This document shows positions 45,039 through 56,359 of a stretch of DNA of 58,735 bases, in pieces. Source of the stretch: Acidobacteriota bacterium (GTDB lineage: Bacteria; Acidobacteriota; Polarisedimenticolia; JACPZX01); NCBI GenBank assembly GCA_016195325.1, contig JACPZX010000072.1, forward strand, positions 1 through 58,735. Reading direction: 5' to 3'. The notes under the pieces were generated by a model. That model ran no database searches. It was not told the origin of the DNA and saw only the letters and a list, made by a program, of their open reading frames with translations. The stretch's first letter is position 1. Every line of letters begins with the position of its first letter. The translations under genes and the position numbers were made by a program.

Positions 45039-47165
45039 TCACTTCCTGGCCGGCTCGTCGGCGTCGACGGGCGCCCCATCCGTTCCATAAACCCGCAGGA
45101 AGAATCCAAAATCCGCACCCACCCGGCACGTCTTGACGAGGATGGTGTTTTCCCCCTGAACGAGAGGAGCCGCCACACTGCGCTCGGGGACGTGAGATCG
45201 AGCCTCGAGACTATCGTCCAGCGTCGCCGGCGGGCCCCCGGGCGCTCCCGGAGGTGGCGAGCGGAATGGGGACTGAGCGTCGAGCTCCCGGCCGTCGACG
45301 TACACGCGGAATTCGTCGTCGGTCGTGATGGCGAGCGTCGCCGTCTGGCGTGAGGGCGACCGCAGCGTGGCGACCGCCACGCCGCATGCGTCATGGACGG
45401 TCGGCGGCAGGCTCATGGCTTCGTCGAGATTCACGAAGCCCTCCTCGAACTGGCGCTCGAGTCCGGCGGCTGCGGGGCCTTCCGGAACGATGATGTCCTC
45501 CTCCACGACTCCGGTCGATGCGCTCCCTCCGCCTCCCGCCGCGGGCGCCCGCGCCGCGGACGCCGGTTCGCCGTCCAGAGCCGCGTCGAAGAGCCGTCTC
45601 GCGGGGTCCGGGTACCATCCTGTCACCCGCCAGCGCGTCACGAAAGAGAAGCCGTCGGCCAGGAAGAAGACGGCCGCGTGGGGATCGACGTAGCGTTGGA
45701 AAAACCTCGGATCCCGCCGCGCCGCCGTCAGGAAATCCTCCGCCTCTGGAATCGCGAAGACCCATCGTGCTCGAAACGTCTCCCGGATGGGGGAGTAAAG
45801 ATCCTGGACATCGTCGTGGGCGATGTCGCTCCACAGGCGCCAGCGCGCGGGATCGGTCGCGTACATGAAGACAGGGTCGAGGCCGACGAGGTAACGAAAT
45901 TGCGGGTTGAAATAGAAGAGCTGGGGGAAGTCGTCCCAGTCGAGGTGGAAGATGGTCTCTCCCGCCGGGACGTTCGCCCGCATCCACTCGGACGCGTCGG
46001 CGTAGATGGGTCCCGGATCCCTCGCGATGATCCGTGACGCGCGGCGCGCGTTCAGTCCGACGAGGAGGACAAGGGCGACCGTCACGGCTGAGGCGTACGC
46101 CCGCCCGCGCCGGGAAAAGGGCGCGGCGGAGTCCGCGCCGTCCGGCTCGCGCCGCGCTGCGTCGCGCACCGCGACCGCCGCCAGCAGGAGAGCGAAGGGA
46201 GCGAGGAACTCGATGAAACGCTCGCTCATCATGGCCATGGCGAGGAAGACCGAGGAGACGAGAAGCAGCGTCCTCGCCTCGGCGGAGGCTCTTCTTCGTC
46301 CGAACGACATCAGGCAGATCGCGAGAAACAGCGCCGCGAAGACGCCCAGGCCGTTCGTGAGGAGATCGGCGGAAGTCCTCGGCTCCAACTCGACGCCGAG
46401 TCGCAGCTCCGGGACGCGACTCCACGCGAGATCGAGCACGCGCACGTTCTGAACCCACCAGAGCTTCAGGTTGTTGGGGAAGAAGGGGCTGAAGAGAGCC
46501 CCGGCCGCGGCGCCGGCGGAGGTGTAGAGCGTGAGACGGAGCGAGCGCCGGCCGGAGGCGTCGCGCCCCGCGGAGACGTCGTGGAGGAGCGCCACGCCGG
46601 GGAGAAGGTGGAACGAGATGTGCGCGTGCGGGTAGATCGCGGCGATCGCGAAGGCCCAGCGCTCCCGTCGCGTGAGGATGGCGCAGGTGCCGGCCATCGC
46701 GAGGCCCACGGCGAGGGTCACCGGCCGCATGGCGTCGAGGCGGTACAGGAAGTCGAGCGATGAGGCGAGGAGGGCCGCCGTGAAGAGAGCGGGCCATGGG
46801 ACGCGGAGGGTCCGGCAGACGGCGTAGAAGACCGCGACTGCGACCCCTCCGAAACAGGCCGCCGCCGCGCGGGCTCCTGCGATGAGATCGCCGAAGGTGA
46901 AGGGGATCAGCAGGACGTGATAGAGGAAGTCCTTGTCCGCGTACCGATCGCGGAGAAACGTTTCCTGCCACCAGGGAAACGTTCGCGAGAATCCCTCGGT
47001 CCTCAGGACCTGGGCGTATCGGATGTGGAAGTAGGGGTCGTACCCGTAGAGGCCGCTCGAAGCGCCTCTGAGAACATAAAGGAAGGCGGCCGCGGCGGCC
47101 GCGACCATGGCCAGCTCGACGAGCCGGCTTCGCCCCCGGACGGGTTCGATCGCGCGCGCCATCAT
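45039..47165 (-). CDS. STT3-like GT-C membrane glycosyltransferase with C-terminal beta domain
   Basis: The 708-residue protein begins with a helix, then the acidic luminal/periplasmic motif GYDPYFHIRYAQVLR (about 40-54), which parallels the first D-x-x-Y/F-H-x-R motif of STT3/oligosaccharyltransferase GT-C enzymes. About ten membrane helices follow (about 90-390). A soluble region carries HLDWDDFPQLFYFNPQFRY and GLDPVFMY. The last 150 residues form a beta-sandwich like PA14/C-terminal carbohydrate modules (TDDEFRVYVDGRELDA, GENTILVKTC). Transfer of a lipid-linked sugar is likely, acceptor unknown. A divergent promoter pair lies upstream. Confidence 0.75.
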   Translation of the reverse strand: MMARAIEPVRGRSRLVELAMVAAAAAAFLYVLRGASSGLYGYDPYFHIRYAQVLRTEGFSRTFPWWQETFLRDRYADKDFLYHVLLIPFTFGDLIAGARAAAACFGGVAVAVFYAVCRTLRVPWPALFTAALLASSLDFLYRLDAMRPVTLAVGLAMAGTCAILTRRERWAFAIAAIYPHAHISFHLLPGVALLHDVSAGRDASGRRSLRLTLYTSAGAAAGALFSPFFPNNLKLWWVQNVRVLDLAWSRVPELRLGVELEPRTSADLLTNGLGVFAALFLAICLMSFGRRRASAEARTLLLVSSVFLAMAMMSERFIEFLAPFALLLAAVAVRDAARREPDGADSAAPFSRRGRAYASAVTVALVLLVGLNARRASRIIARDPGPIYADASEWMRANVPAGETIFHLDWDDFPQLFYFNPQFRYLVGLDPVFMYATDPARWRLWSDIAHDDVQDLYSPIRETFRARWVFAIPEAEDFLTAARRDPRFFQRYVDPHAAVFFLADGFSFVTRWRVTGWYPDPARRLFDAALDGEPASAARAPAAGGGGSASTGVVEEDIIVPEGPAAAGLERQFEEGFVNLDEAMSLPPTVHDACGVAVATLRSPSRQTATLAITTDDEFRVYVDGRELDAQSPFRSPPPGAPGGPPATLDDSLEARSHVPERSVAAPLVQGENTILVKTCRVGADFGFFLRVYGTDGAPVDADEPARK

Positions 47166-47176
47166 GCCTGCGCCGC

Positions 47177-47205
47177 AAGCTACGGCAGGCTCTCGGGCCT
47201 GTCAA
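47177..47205 (-). promoter_or_regulatory. Candidate promoter for the GT-C gene
   Basis: On the minus strand TTGACA (47205-47200), 17 bases, TAGCTT (47182-47177), then eleven bases to ATG 47165. The -35 is perfect and the -10 weak. The leader would be very short or absent. Confidence 0.45.
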
Positions 47206-47239
47206 CGAATCCGGGGGTCGCCGTGACATGCCGGCGCGT

Positions 47240-47268
47240 TTGACCGACTTCCGGCACTGAACTATGAT
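47240..47268 (+). promoter_or_regulatory. Promoter of the spermidine-synthase fusion gene
   Basis: TTGACC (47240-47245), 17 bases, TATGAT (47263-47268). The ATG at 47264 lies inside the -10, which argues that translation starts at 47306. Confidence 0.6.
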
Positions 47269-47305
47269 TTGCGGCTCTTCCAGTCCTGTCTTCCACCGGG
47301 GGGCG

Positions 47306-49966
47306 ATGTCCAGCAACGCATCGAGTGGGCGAGGGACTCCCTCCTTCGCCGGCATCGTCCTCTCGCTCTTCTTCGTCTCCGGAGCGCTCGGCCTGATCTA
47401 CGAGGTCGTGTGGCTCCGCATGCTCATCCTCGTGTTCGGCTCGACCCATTTCGCGGTGACGACCGTGCTCACCGCCTTCATGGGGGGCCTGGCGCTGGGA
47501 GCGTATCTCCTGGGCCGCCGTGTCGACGCGCGCCGGGATCCGGTGAAGCTCTATGGGCTCCTCGAGATCGGGATTGGCGCGTACGCCCTCGCCATCCCCT
47601 ACCTGTTCAAGCTCCTCATCCCCCTGAGCCGGGTTCTGTGGACCGGGTTCAACCCGTCGTTCTACGTCTTCAGCCTGCTCCGGTTCTTCTTCGTCGGCGC
47701 CGTGCTGCTCGTGCCGTGCGCCTTCATGGGCGGCACGCTGCCGGTTCTCGCCCGTTTCATCTCGAGGAACCGCGATGAGATCGGGCTCGACATCGGCACG
47801 CTCTACGGAGTGAACACCTTCGGCGCGGTCGTCGGCGCCGCGCTGACGGGCTTTCTCCTCGTTCCCGGGATCGGCGTTCAGGCGACCATCTACCTCGCCG
47901 CCGCGCTCAACGTCCTGCTGGGCCTCGCGGCCCTCGAGGTCGCGCGGAGGAACCGGGCCGCCTCCCCGGAGCTCGACCCGGCGCCGTCGTCGCCCGCGTC
48001 GCGAATCCAGCTTCCGGCGGACGTCCGGCGCATCCTCCTCGTCTTCGCCTGCTCCGGTTTCATCGCCATGGTTTACGAGATCGCCTGGACGCGCGTGCTG
48101 GCGCTGGTCATCGGCTCGTCCGTCTACGCCTTCACGGTCATGCTCACGACATTCCTCGTCGGCCTCGCGGCGGGGGCGAGCCTGATGTCCCGCGTCGCCG
48201 ATCGGCTGGGAGCTAAGTGGGGCCACGAAGCCGTGGCGGCGATCATGGCGGGGACGGGCGTGGCGGCGTTCGGAACGCTCCTCCTGTTCCACCAGCTCCC
48301 GTACGCCTTCTCGCTGGCCTTCCACCGCATCCACGGAGCCGCGAGCCCCGCGCGCGAGCAGGTTCTTCTCTTCGGATTGGAGTTCGCGATGGCAGGCGTG
48401 GTCATGCTCCCGCCCACGCTTCTCCTCGGGGGCATGTTCCCGCTCGTCGTCCGCATCTGCGGCTCCGCGCTTCCCCTGGTCGGGCGAACGGTCGGAACGG
48501 CGTACACGGCCAACACGATCGGGACCATCCTCGGCTCGGCTCTCGCGGGCTTCGCCATCGTGCCCCTCGCCGGCATCCAGGGGTCGATTCTCCTGGCCGT
48601 CGTCGCCAATCTCCTTCTCGCGGCGATGCTCCTCGCCGCCCGTCGCGCTCCCGAGTCGACCCGCGGCGGGACGCGGAGATGGATCGCGGCGGGCGCGTGC
48701 GTCGTGGCCGCCGCCTCACTCTGGGCCTTCCGTCCCTCGTGGAACGCGCTCCTCATGAACAGCGGTGTCTACCAGTACGCGGCGGACATGTCGGAGTCCG
48801 ACCTGACCGACAAGGGCTTCTACGAGTACACGCAGGGCGACTTCCAGCTCCTCTTCTACAAGGAGGGGGTGACCGCCGCCGTGATGGTGGCGGGAGAGAA
48901 GCAGACCAAGGACATCTGGCTCTCCGTCAACGGCAAGATCGACGCCTCGTCGTTCGGCGACTTGCAGACCCAGCTCCTCTCGGGGCACCTCCCGCTGCTC
49001 TTCGCCGATCGGCACGACGACGTCGTGGTCATCGGCTATGCGAGCGGCATCACCGTCGGCGCCGTCACCCAGTACGACATCAAGTCGCTTACGGCCGTCG
49101 AGATCGAGCCGGCGATCCTGCAGGCGTCGGAGCTCTTCAAGGACTACAACCACGATCCGCTGGCGAACCCCCGCGTGAAGGTGGTCACGGGGGACGGGCG
49201 CAACTTTCTCCTCGTGACCCCCGACAGGTACGACGTCATCATCTCCGAGCCTTCGAATCCGTGGATGACCGTCGCGTCGAATCTCTTCACGAAGGAATTC
49301 TTCGAGATCGGCCGCGAGCGCCTGAAGCCGGGCGGAGTCTTCGCGCAGTGGCTCCAGCTCTACGGCATGCAGCCGAGCGATCTTCGGGCGCTGACCCGGA
49401 CGTTCGCCTCGGTCTTCCCCAACGTGATGGTGTTCAACACGATTCCCGACGCCGATCTCGTGCTCATCGGATCCGACAAGCCTCTCGCGTTCGACATGGA
49501 GAAGCTGAGGGATCGGATGTCGGACCTCGACATCGCCCTCGATCTCGGGCGCGTGCGGGTGCTCGGCGTGTCGGACATGCTCACCTACTTCATCATGGGC
49601 AACGACGAGGTCCGCGCGTTCGCGGGTGAAGGCGAGCTGAACACCGACGACAACGCGCTCATCGAGTTCCACGCGCCGCGCAGCCTGCACTTCGAGACGC
49701 GCAACGAGAACCGGAAGGCGATCCTCGATCACGCCGCCGATCCCATCGGCTTCCTCTCCGAGCGGCCGAACGCGCCGGAGCTGAAGTCGGTGTTCTACCA
49801 GGACATGGCCGAGGCGTATCTGCGGCGCGGCATGCACGAGGCGGCGCGGAAGGCGATCGACAGGGCCCTGTTCCTTCACGAATCCCCGGAGGCCAGGACG
49901 ATCCTGACGCGGATCGACGAGGCCGTGGCGATGAAAGCGAGGCAGCACGCCGCCGGCGCGCGTTGA
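47306..49966 (+). CDS. Fused membrane transporter-like / spermidine synthase-like protein
   Basis: The 886-residue protein (ATG 47306) combines two blocks of membrane helices (about 15-210 and 240-480; repeated LIYEVVWLRML and MVYEIAWTRVLAL motifs) with a C-terminal methyltransferase-fold spermidine/putrescine aminopropyltransferase-like domain. The latter carries VVVIGYASGITVG, LTAVEIEPAIL, VVTGDGRNFLL and ISEPSNPWM. A short TPR-like tail ends it. Such 'fused spermidine synthase' proteins are widespread, but the GGGSG-type SAM loop is altered here (GYASGITVG) and polyamine synthesis is unproven. It may transport or modify a substrate at the membrane. Confidence 0.85.
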   Translation: MSSNASSGRGTPSFAGIVLSLFFVSGALGLIYEVVWLRMLILVFGSTHFAVTTVLTAFMGGLALGAYLLGRRVDARRDPVKLYGLLEIGIGAYALAIPYLFKLLIPLSRVLWTGFNPSFYVFSLLRFFFVGAVLLVPCAFMGGTLPVLARFISRNRDEIGLDIGTLYGVNTFGAVVGAALTGFLLVPGIGVQATIYLAAALNVLLGLAALEVARRNRAASPELDPAPSSPASRIQLPADVRRILLVFACSGFIAMVYEIAWTRVLALVIGSSVYAFTVMLTTFLVGLAAGASLMSRVADRLGAKWGHEAVAAIMAGTGVAAFGTLLLFHQLPYAFSLAFHRIHGAASPAREQVLLFGLEFAMAGVVMLPPTLLLGGMFPLVVRICGSALPLVGRTVGTAYTANTIGTILGSALAGFAIVPLAGIQGSILLAVVANLLLAAMLLAARRAPESTRGGTRRWIAAGACVVAAASLWAFRPSWNALLMNSGVYQYAADMSESDLTDKGFYEYTQGDFQLLFYKEGVTAAVMVAGEKQTKDIWLSVNGKIDASSFGDLQTQLLSGHLPLLFADRHDDVVVIGYASGITVGAVTQYDIKSLTAVEIEPAILQASELFKDYNHDPLANPRVKVVTGDGRNFLLVTPDRYDVIISEPSNPWMTVASNLFTKEFFEIGRERLKPGGVFAQWLQLYGMQPSDLRALTRTFASVFPNVMVFNTIPDADLVLIGSDKPLAFDMEKLRDRMSDLDIALDLGRVRVLGVSDMLTYFIMGNDEVRAFAGEGELNTDDNALIEFHAPRSLHFETRNENRKAILDHAADPIGFLSERPNAPELKSVFYQDMAEAYLRRGMHEAARKAIDRALFLHESPEARTILTRIDEAVAMKARQHAAGAR

Positions 49967-49991
49967 CACCCTCGAGAGGGTCTGGTAGACA
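49963..49991 (+). promoter_or_regulatory. Candidate promoter of the alpha/beta hydrolase gene (leaderless geometry)
   Basis: TTGACA (49963-49968), 17 bases, TAGACA (49986-49991), then six bases to ATG 49998. It overlaps the preceding stop codon. Confidence 0.45.
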
Positions 49992-49997
49992 TCCCCG

Positions 49998-50894
49998 ATG
50001 CCGTCGCTCCGGCATGACCAAACACACCGCTCCGGCGAACCGGGTCCGCTCCACGCGGATCGGCTCGGCGACCGATCGTCGCCCGCCCTCGTGCTGGTTC
50101 ACGGCATCACCGGCTCGCGCCGCTACTTCACCGGGCGCGTCCGCGGCCACGCCTCCCGCTACCGGATCCTGATACCCGATCTCCCGGGATTCGGCCTCTC
50201 CCCGAAGCCGCACGTCGACTACACCCCGCAGTTCTTCCGCGACTGCCTGCGGCGGTTCCTGGTCGAGGAGGGAGTGGCCGGGCGGCCTCACATGATCGTC
50301 GGCCACTCGCTCGGCGCGATCGTGACGGCCGAGTACGCCGCGGCCTGGCCTGACGAGGTGACGCGCGTGGCGCTGCTGAGCCTCCCGAGGTACCGCTCTC
50401 CCGAGGAGGCGCACCAGCTCTTCTGGAGCGGATCCCCCTCGTACCGGAAGCTCCTCGGCGAGCACTCGATCGGGCAGAATCTCGCGCAGCTCCGGCGGAC
50501 GGGGCTCGATCTCTTCCTCCGATACGCGATGAGGCTTCCCCTGGCCGTGTACGCGGACGCCAGGAAATTCACACTGCGCTCGCTCACCTCCACGCTCTGG
50601 CATTCGCTCCTCAGTTACAACGTGGATTCGGCGCTCTCGCGCCTTCGACCGATGCCGACCCTCCTGATTCACGGGAAGCGCGATCAGGTCGCGCCGCTCG
50701 CGAACGTGCGGCCGCTGCCCTCGCTCTATCCGTTCATGCGGCTCGAGGAGATCGACGGTTCGGGGCACCACATCTTTCTCACCCACACGAGGCGGTGCCT
50801 CGCCCTCATCGATGCGTTCGCCGAATCCAGTCGGGCGCCTGCGCCCGCCCAGGCGGGTGCGCCCGTCAAGCAGTCGTCCTTCCCTCCGGCTTGA
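49998..50894 (+). CDS. Alpha/beta hydrolase
   Basis: The 298-residue cytosolic hydrolase has the oxyanion motif [23 protein letters not shown], the nucleophile elbow [10 protein letters not shown], a helical cap (about 130-200), the acid in [13 protein letters not shown], and the base His in DGSGHHIFL. An esterase or lipase-type role is likely, substrate unknown. No Shine-Dalgarno precedes ATG 49998, and a -10-like TAGACA lies six bases upstream, consistent with leaderless translation. It sits between the spermidine-synthase fusion and clpB. Confidence 0.85.
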   Translation: MPSLRHDQTHRSGEPGPLHADRLGDRSSPALVLVHGITGSRRYFTGRVRGHASRYRILIPDLPGFGLSPKPHVDYTPQFFRDCLRRFLVEEGVAGRPHMIVGHSLGAIVTAEYAAAWPDEVTRVALLSLPRYRSPEEAHQLFWSGSPSYRKLLGEHSIGQNLAQLRRTGLDLFLRYAMRLPLAVYADARKFTLRSLTSTLWHSLLSYNVDSALSRLRPMPTLLIHGKRDQVAPLANVRPLPSLYPFMRLEEIDGSGHHIFLTHTRRCLALIDAFAESSRAPAPAQAGAPVKQSSFPPA

Positions 50895-51032
50895 CAGTCC
50901 AGCCGGCCGGGTCTTACCCAGCGCGCGCGCCGCGACGAGGCTCCCCGCCCCGTTGCGGCGACGCGTTGATGCGCGTCCATCGCGAAGTCCCCGGGACCCA
51001 CCGGGCCGGCCGCGGGAAGAGGAGAACGAGAG

Positions 51033-53647
<2,615 letters not shown>

Positions 53648-53651
<4 letters not shown>

Positions 53652-53676
53652 AGCGCCGAAAGACCCCGCGTATAAT
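53648..53676 (+). promoter_or_regulatory. Promoter of hsp20
   Basis: TTGAAG (53648-53653), 17 bases, TATAAT (53671-53676). The -35 overlaps the clpB stop codon. Confidence 0.75.
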
Positions 53677-53751
53677 CCCCGCGTCTCCGGCGAGTTCCCC
53701 CAAACGACGACACCCCGACACACTTTTCCGATCTGAAGAGGAGAAAACGCC

Positions 53752-54201
53752 ATGGCGCTCTCCAGGTGGGACCCGTTCCGGGACATGACCACGCTCCAGG
53801 AACGCATGAACAAGCTCTTCGAGGACTCGCTGACGCGAAGCCGCGCCACCGACCAGGAGTTTCCCATGGGATCGTGGACCCCCGCGGTCGACGTGTACGA
53901 GACGGACGAGAAGGTCGTGCTGAAGGCCGACCTTCCGGGAATCGACCAGAAGGACATCGACCTGCGCATCGAGGACGGCACGCTCATCATCCGCGGTGAG
54001 CGGAAGTTCGACAAGGAGAAGAGCCAGGAGGACTTCCACCGGATCGAGCGAGCCTATGGCTCGTTCCACCGCACCTTCCGGCTCCCCGGCAGCGTCGATC
54101 AGGCGGCGGTGCACGCGACACACAAGGACGGAGTGCTCGAGGTCGTGCTGACGAAGAAGGCCGAGACGCGGCCCCGCCAGATCAAAGTCGAGGTGAAGTG
54201 A
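53752..54201 (+). CDS. Small heat-shock protein Hsp20
   Basis: A 149-residue alpha-crystallin-type holdase. The N-terminal arm is short (SRWDPFRDMTTLQERMNKLF), the crystallin domain runs from about 43 to 135 (PAVDVYETDEKVVLKADLPG, IIRGERKFD, YGSFHRTFRLPG, DGVLEVVLTKK), and a short IxV-type tail ends it (QIKVEV). It binds unfolding proteins for ClpB/DnaK to recover. Its own strong promoter and GAGGAG ribosome site suggest high expression. The HtpX homologue follows four bases after its stop. Confidence 0.94.
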   Translation: MALSRWDPFRDMTTLQERMNKLFEDSLTRSRATDQEFPMGSWTPAVDVYETDEKVVLKADLPGIDQKDIDLRIEDGTLIIRGERKFDKEKSQEDFHRIERAYGSFHRTFRLPGSVDQAAVHATHKDGVLEVVLTKKAETRPRQIKVEVK

Positions 54202-54205
54202 CACC

Positions 54206-54934
54206 ATGAATTCGATCAAGACCGTCTTCCTGCTCGGGCTGCTGACCGGCCTCATCGTCGTCTTCGGCAACGTCTTCGGCGGGCGCAGCGGCATGGTCAT
54301 GGCCCTCGGCGTCGCCGCGGTGATGAACTTCGTCTCGTACTGGTTCTCCGACAGGATCGTCCTCGCGATGCACGGTGCGAAGGAGATCCAGCCGATCGAC
54401 GCCCCCGAGGTCTTCTCGATCGTGGCGAACCTGACGCAGAAGGCCGGGATGCCGATGCCGCGCATCTATTACATCGACGGGCCGTCGCCGAACGCCTTCG
54501 CGACGGGGCGGAGCCCCGATCACGCCGCCACGCTCGCCGGGGCGATCATGGTGCTGGCGCACGTCGCCCAATGGGGAGCCTTCCTCGGAGGGTACGGGGG
54601 CCGCGACAACGACCGGGGGCCGAACCCGATCGCTCTCCTCGTGACGGCCATCCTCGCCCCGATCGCGGCGACCCTGATCCAGCTCGCCGTCAGCCGGAGC
54701 CGCGAGTACGAGGCGGACGCCTCGGGCGCGACGCTCGCCGGCCACCCCGACGGACTCGCCAGCGCGCTCCGAAAGCTCGGGCAGGCGTCGGGGAGAGTTC
54801 CACCGATGCAGACCAGCCCGGCGGTCGGGCACCTCTACATCGTCAATGCCTTCTCGGGCCGGGCGCTGATGAACATCTTCAGCACGCACCCTCCCCTGGA
54901 AGAGCGCATCGCCCGCCTCCTCGGCCAGCGCTGA
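54206..54934 (+). CDS. HtpX-family membrane protein lacking the HEXXH active-site segment
   Basis: The 242-residue protein matches HtpX at both ends: two N-terminal helices (FLLGLLTGLIVVFGNVFGG, MVMALGVAAVMNFVSYWFSD), then YIDGPSPNAFATGRSPDHAA, and downstream GAIMVLAHVAQWGAFLGG with SRSREYEADASGA (third zinc ligand Glu167). About 39 residues that normally connect HAA to TLAGAIM are absent, and these include the zinc-binding HEXXH. The frame continues cleanly, so this is an in-frame deletion. As read, the protein cannot be a zinc protease. It lies between hsp20 and the DegP-type gene in a stress cluster. Confidence 0.88.
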   Translation: MNSIKTVFLLGLLTGLIVVFGNVFGGRSGMVMALGVAAVMNFVSYWFSDRIVLAMHGAKEIQPIDAPEVFSIVANLTQKAGMPMPRIYYIDGPSPNAFATGRSPDHAATLAGAIMVLAHVAQWGAFLGGYGGRDNDRGPNPIALLVTAILAPIAATLIQLAVSRSREYEADASGATLAGHPDGLASALRKLGQASGRVPPMQTSPAVGHLYIVNAFSGRALMNIFSTHPPLEERIARLLGQR

Positions 54935-54951
54935 TCGCGCGCCGCCATCCC

Positions 54952-56325
54952 ATGACGCCCCGGGGAGTGAGGGTTCTCGTCGCCTCCTCGGGAGCTCTGC
55001 TCGCGGCCGCTCTTTCCGCCACCGCCGTCGCGCAGGAGGAGGCGCCGCCGGCCCGCCCCATCGTCCAGGTGGCGCAGACGGCCGGGCCCGCCGTCGTCAA
55101 CGTCTCGACCGAGGAGAAGGTCGACAACCCGTTTCACCGGACGTTTCTCCAGGCCGTGTTCGGGTCCCTCTTCGACGTGGATCCCTCCGGAGCCGCGGCA
55201 ACGGGCTCGCTCGGGTCCGGCGTCCTCGTCGACGCCCGCGGGTACGTGCTCACGAACGAGCACGTGATTCTCCGCGGCACGAAGATCTTCGTCCGCCTCG
55301 CCGACCGGCGAAGGCTGCCGGCCGAGGTCGTGGGGACCGACCCCACGTCGGACCTCGCGGTCCTCAAGATAGAGGGAGGCGCGGACTTTCCGTCGATCCC
55401 GTTCGGCCGCTCGAGCGATCTCGCCGTGGGTCAGAGGGTGATCGCGCTCGGCAACACCCAGGAGGGTCCGGGGAGGACCATCGCCGTGGGCGTCGTCTCA
55501 TCGCTCCACCGGCAGGTGCGCGCGGGCGGGCGCGTCGATGGAGACTTCATCCAGACCGACGCCGCGGTGAGCGCCGGAAACAGCGGCGGGCCGCTTCTCA
55601 CGTTGAAGGGGGAGCTCGTCGGCGTGAGCACGTCCCTTCACATCGACGGCCCCGCGGTCTCGCTCGCGATTCCGGCGGACCGCGCCCGCAAGGTCTTCGC
55701 GGACATGCTGGGCTACGGAGAGGTCCGCGGTGCGTGGCTCGGCCTCGACGTGCGCACCGTGCCCGCGATGGTCGACCTCGACGGCGCGGGCCTTCCCGCC
55801 GGGGCGGCGGTCCGCAGGGTCTACCCGGGCTCCCCCGCCGAGCGCGCGGGGATCGTGGAGGGGGACGTCATCGTCCAGATGGCGACCGCGAAGATCGAAA
55901 GCCATGAGGACTTCGATGCCGCCGTGTCGGGGCTCCGTACCGGAGACGGCGTCTCGCTCGCGTTCTACCGGGGCTCGGAGAACCGCGCGGCGTCGCTGAC
56001 GGTGGGGGAGTTCCCTCCCGGGCTGGCCGAGGCCTACCTGTCGGACCAGGTCGGCGTGGATCTCGCGGACATCTCGCCGGCGATGCGCGCGCAGTACCCG
56101 CAGCTTCCGCCCGAGGGGGTGATCGTCACGCGGGTCCGGGTGCGGAGCCACGCGCACGCGACCGGGCTCGAGGAGGGGGACGTCCTCCGCCAGATTGACG
56201 GCACGACCCTGCACGAGATGACGACGCTCCGCGCCGCCGTTCCCAGGATGGTCGGGCGGGGCTCCCTCCTCCTCAAGGTCGCGCGGGGCCGCAACAGCTA
56301 CTACGTCACGCTCGACATGGAGTGA
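54952..56325 (+). CDS. DegP/HtrA-type periplasmic serine protease
   Basis: The start is ATG 54952, 17 bases after the HtpX-like stop and without a strong ribosome site. A signal peptide opens the protein (VRVLVASSGALLAAALSAT, cleaved near VAQ). The S1C trypsin-like domain has the triad His (TNEHVILRG), Asp (SDLAVLKI) and Ser (SAGNSGGPL). Two PDZ domains follow (about 250-345 and 365-455). It degrades or refolds damaged envelope proteins. It is the last gene of the proteostasis cluster. 457 residues, a typical length. Confidence 0.92.
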   Translation: MTPRGVRVLVASSGALLAAALSATAVAQEEAPPARPIVQVAQTAGPAVVNVSTEEKVDNPFHRTFLQAVFGSLFDVDPSGAAATGSLGSGVLVDARGYVLTNEHVILRGTKIFVRLADRRRLPAEVVGTDPTSDLAVLKIEGGADFPSIPFGRSSDLAVGQRVIALGNTQEGPGRTIAVGVVSSLHRQVRAGGRVDGDFIQTDAAVSAGNSGGPLLTLKGELVGVSTSLHIDGPAVSLAIPADRARKVFADMLGYGEVRGAWLGLDVRTVPAMVDLDGAGLPAGAAVRRVYPGSPAERAGIVEGDVIVQMATAKIESHEDFDAAVSGLRTGDGVSLAFYRGSENRAASLTVGEFPPGLAEAYLSDQVGVDLADISPAMRAQYPQLPPEGVIVTRVRVRSHAHATGLEEGDVLRQIDGTTLHEMTTLRAAVPRMVGRGSLLLKVARGRNSYYVTLDME

Positions 56326-56359
56326 CGTTCTTCGGGCCCGCCCCTACGCCTCGAGCGAT

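Noticed and set aside
47264-47305. Upstream ATG for the spermidine-synthase fusion
   Set aside because: It lies inside the predicted -10 box (47263-47268) and has no ribosome site.
50891-50919. TTGACA plus TTACCC as a clpB promoter or heat-shock promoter
   Set aside because: The -10 match is poor and no CIRCE or sigma-32 consensus is present, so it is not annotated.
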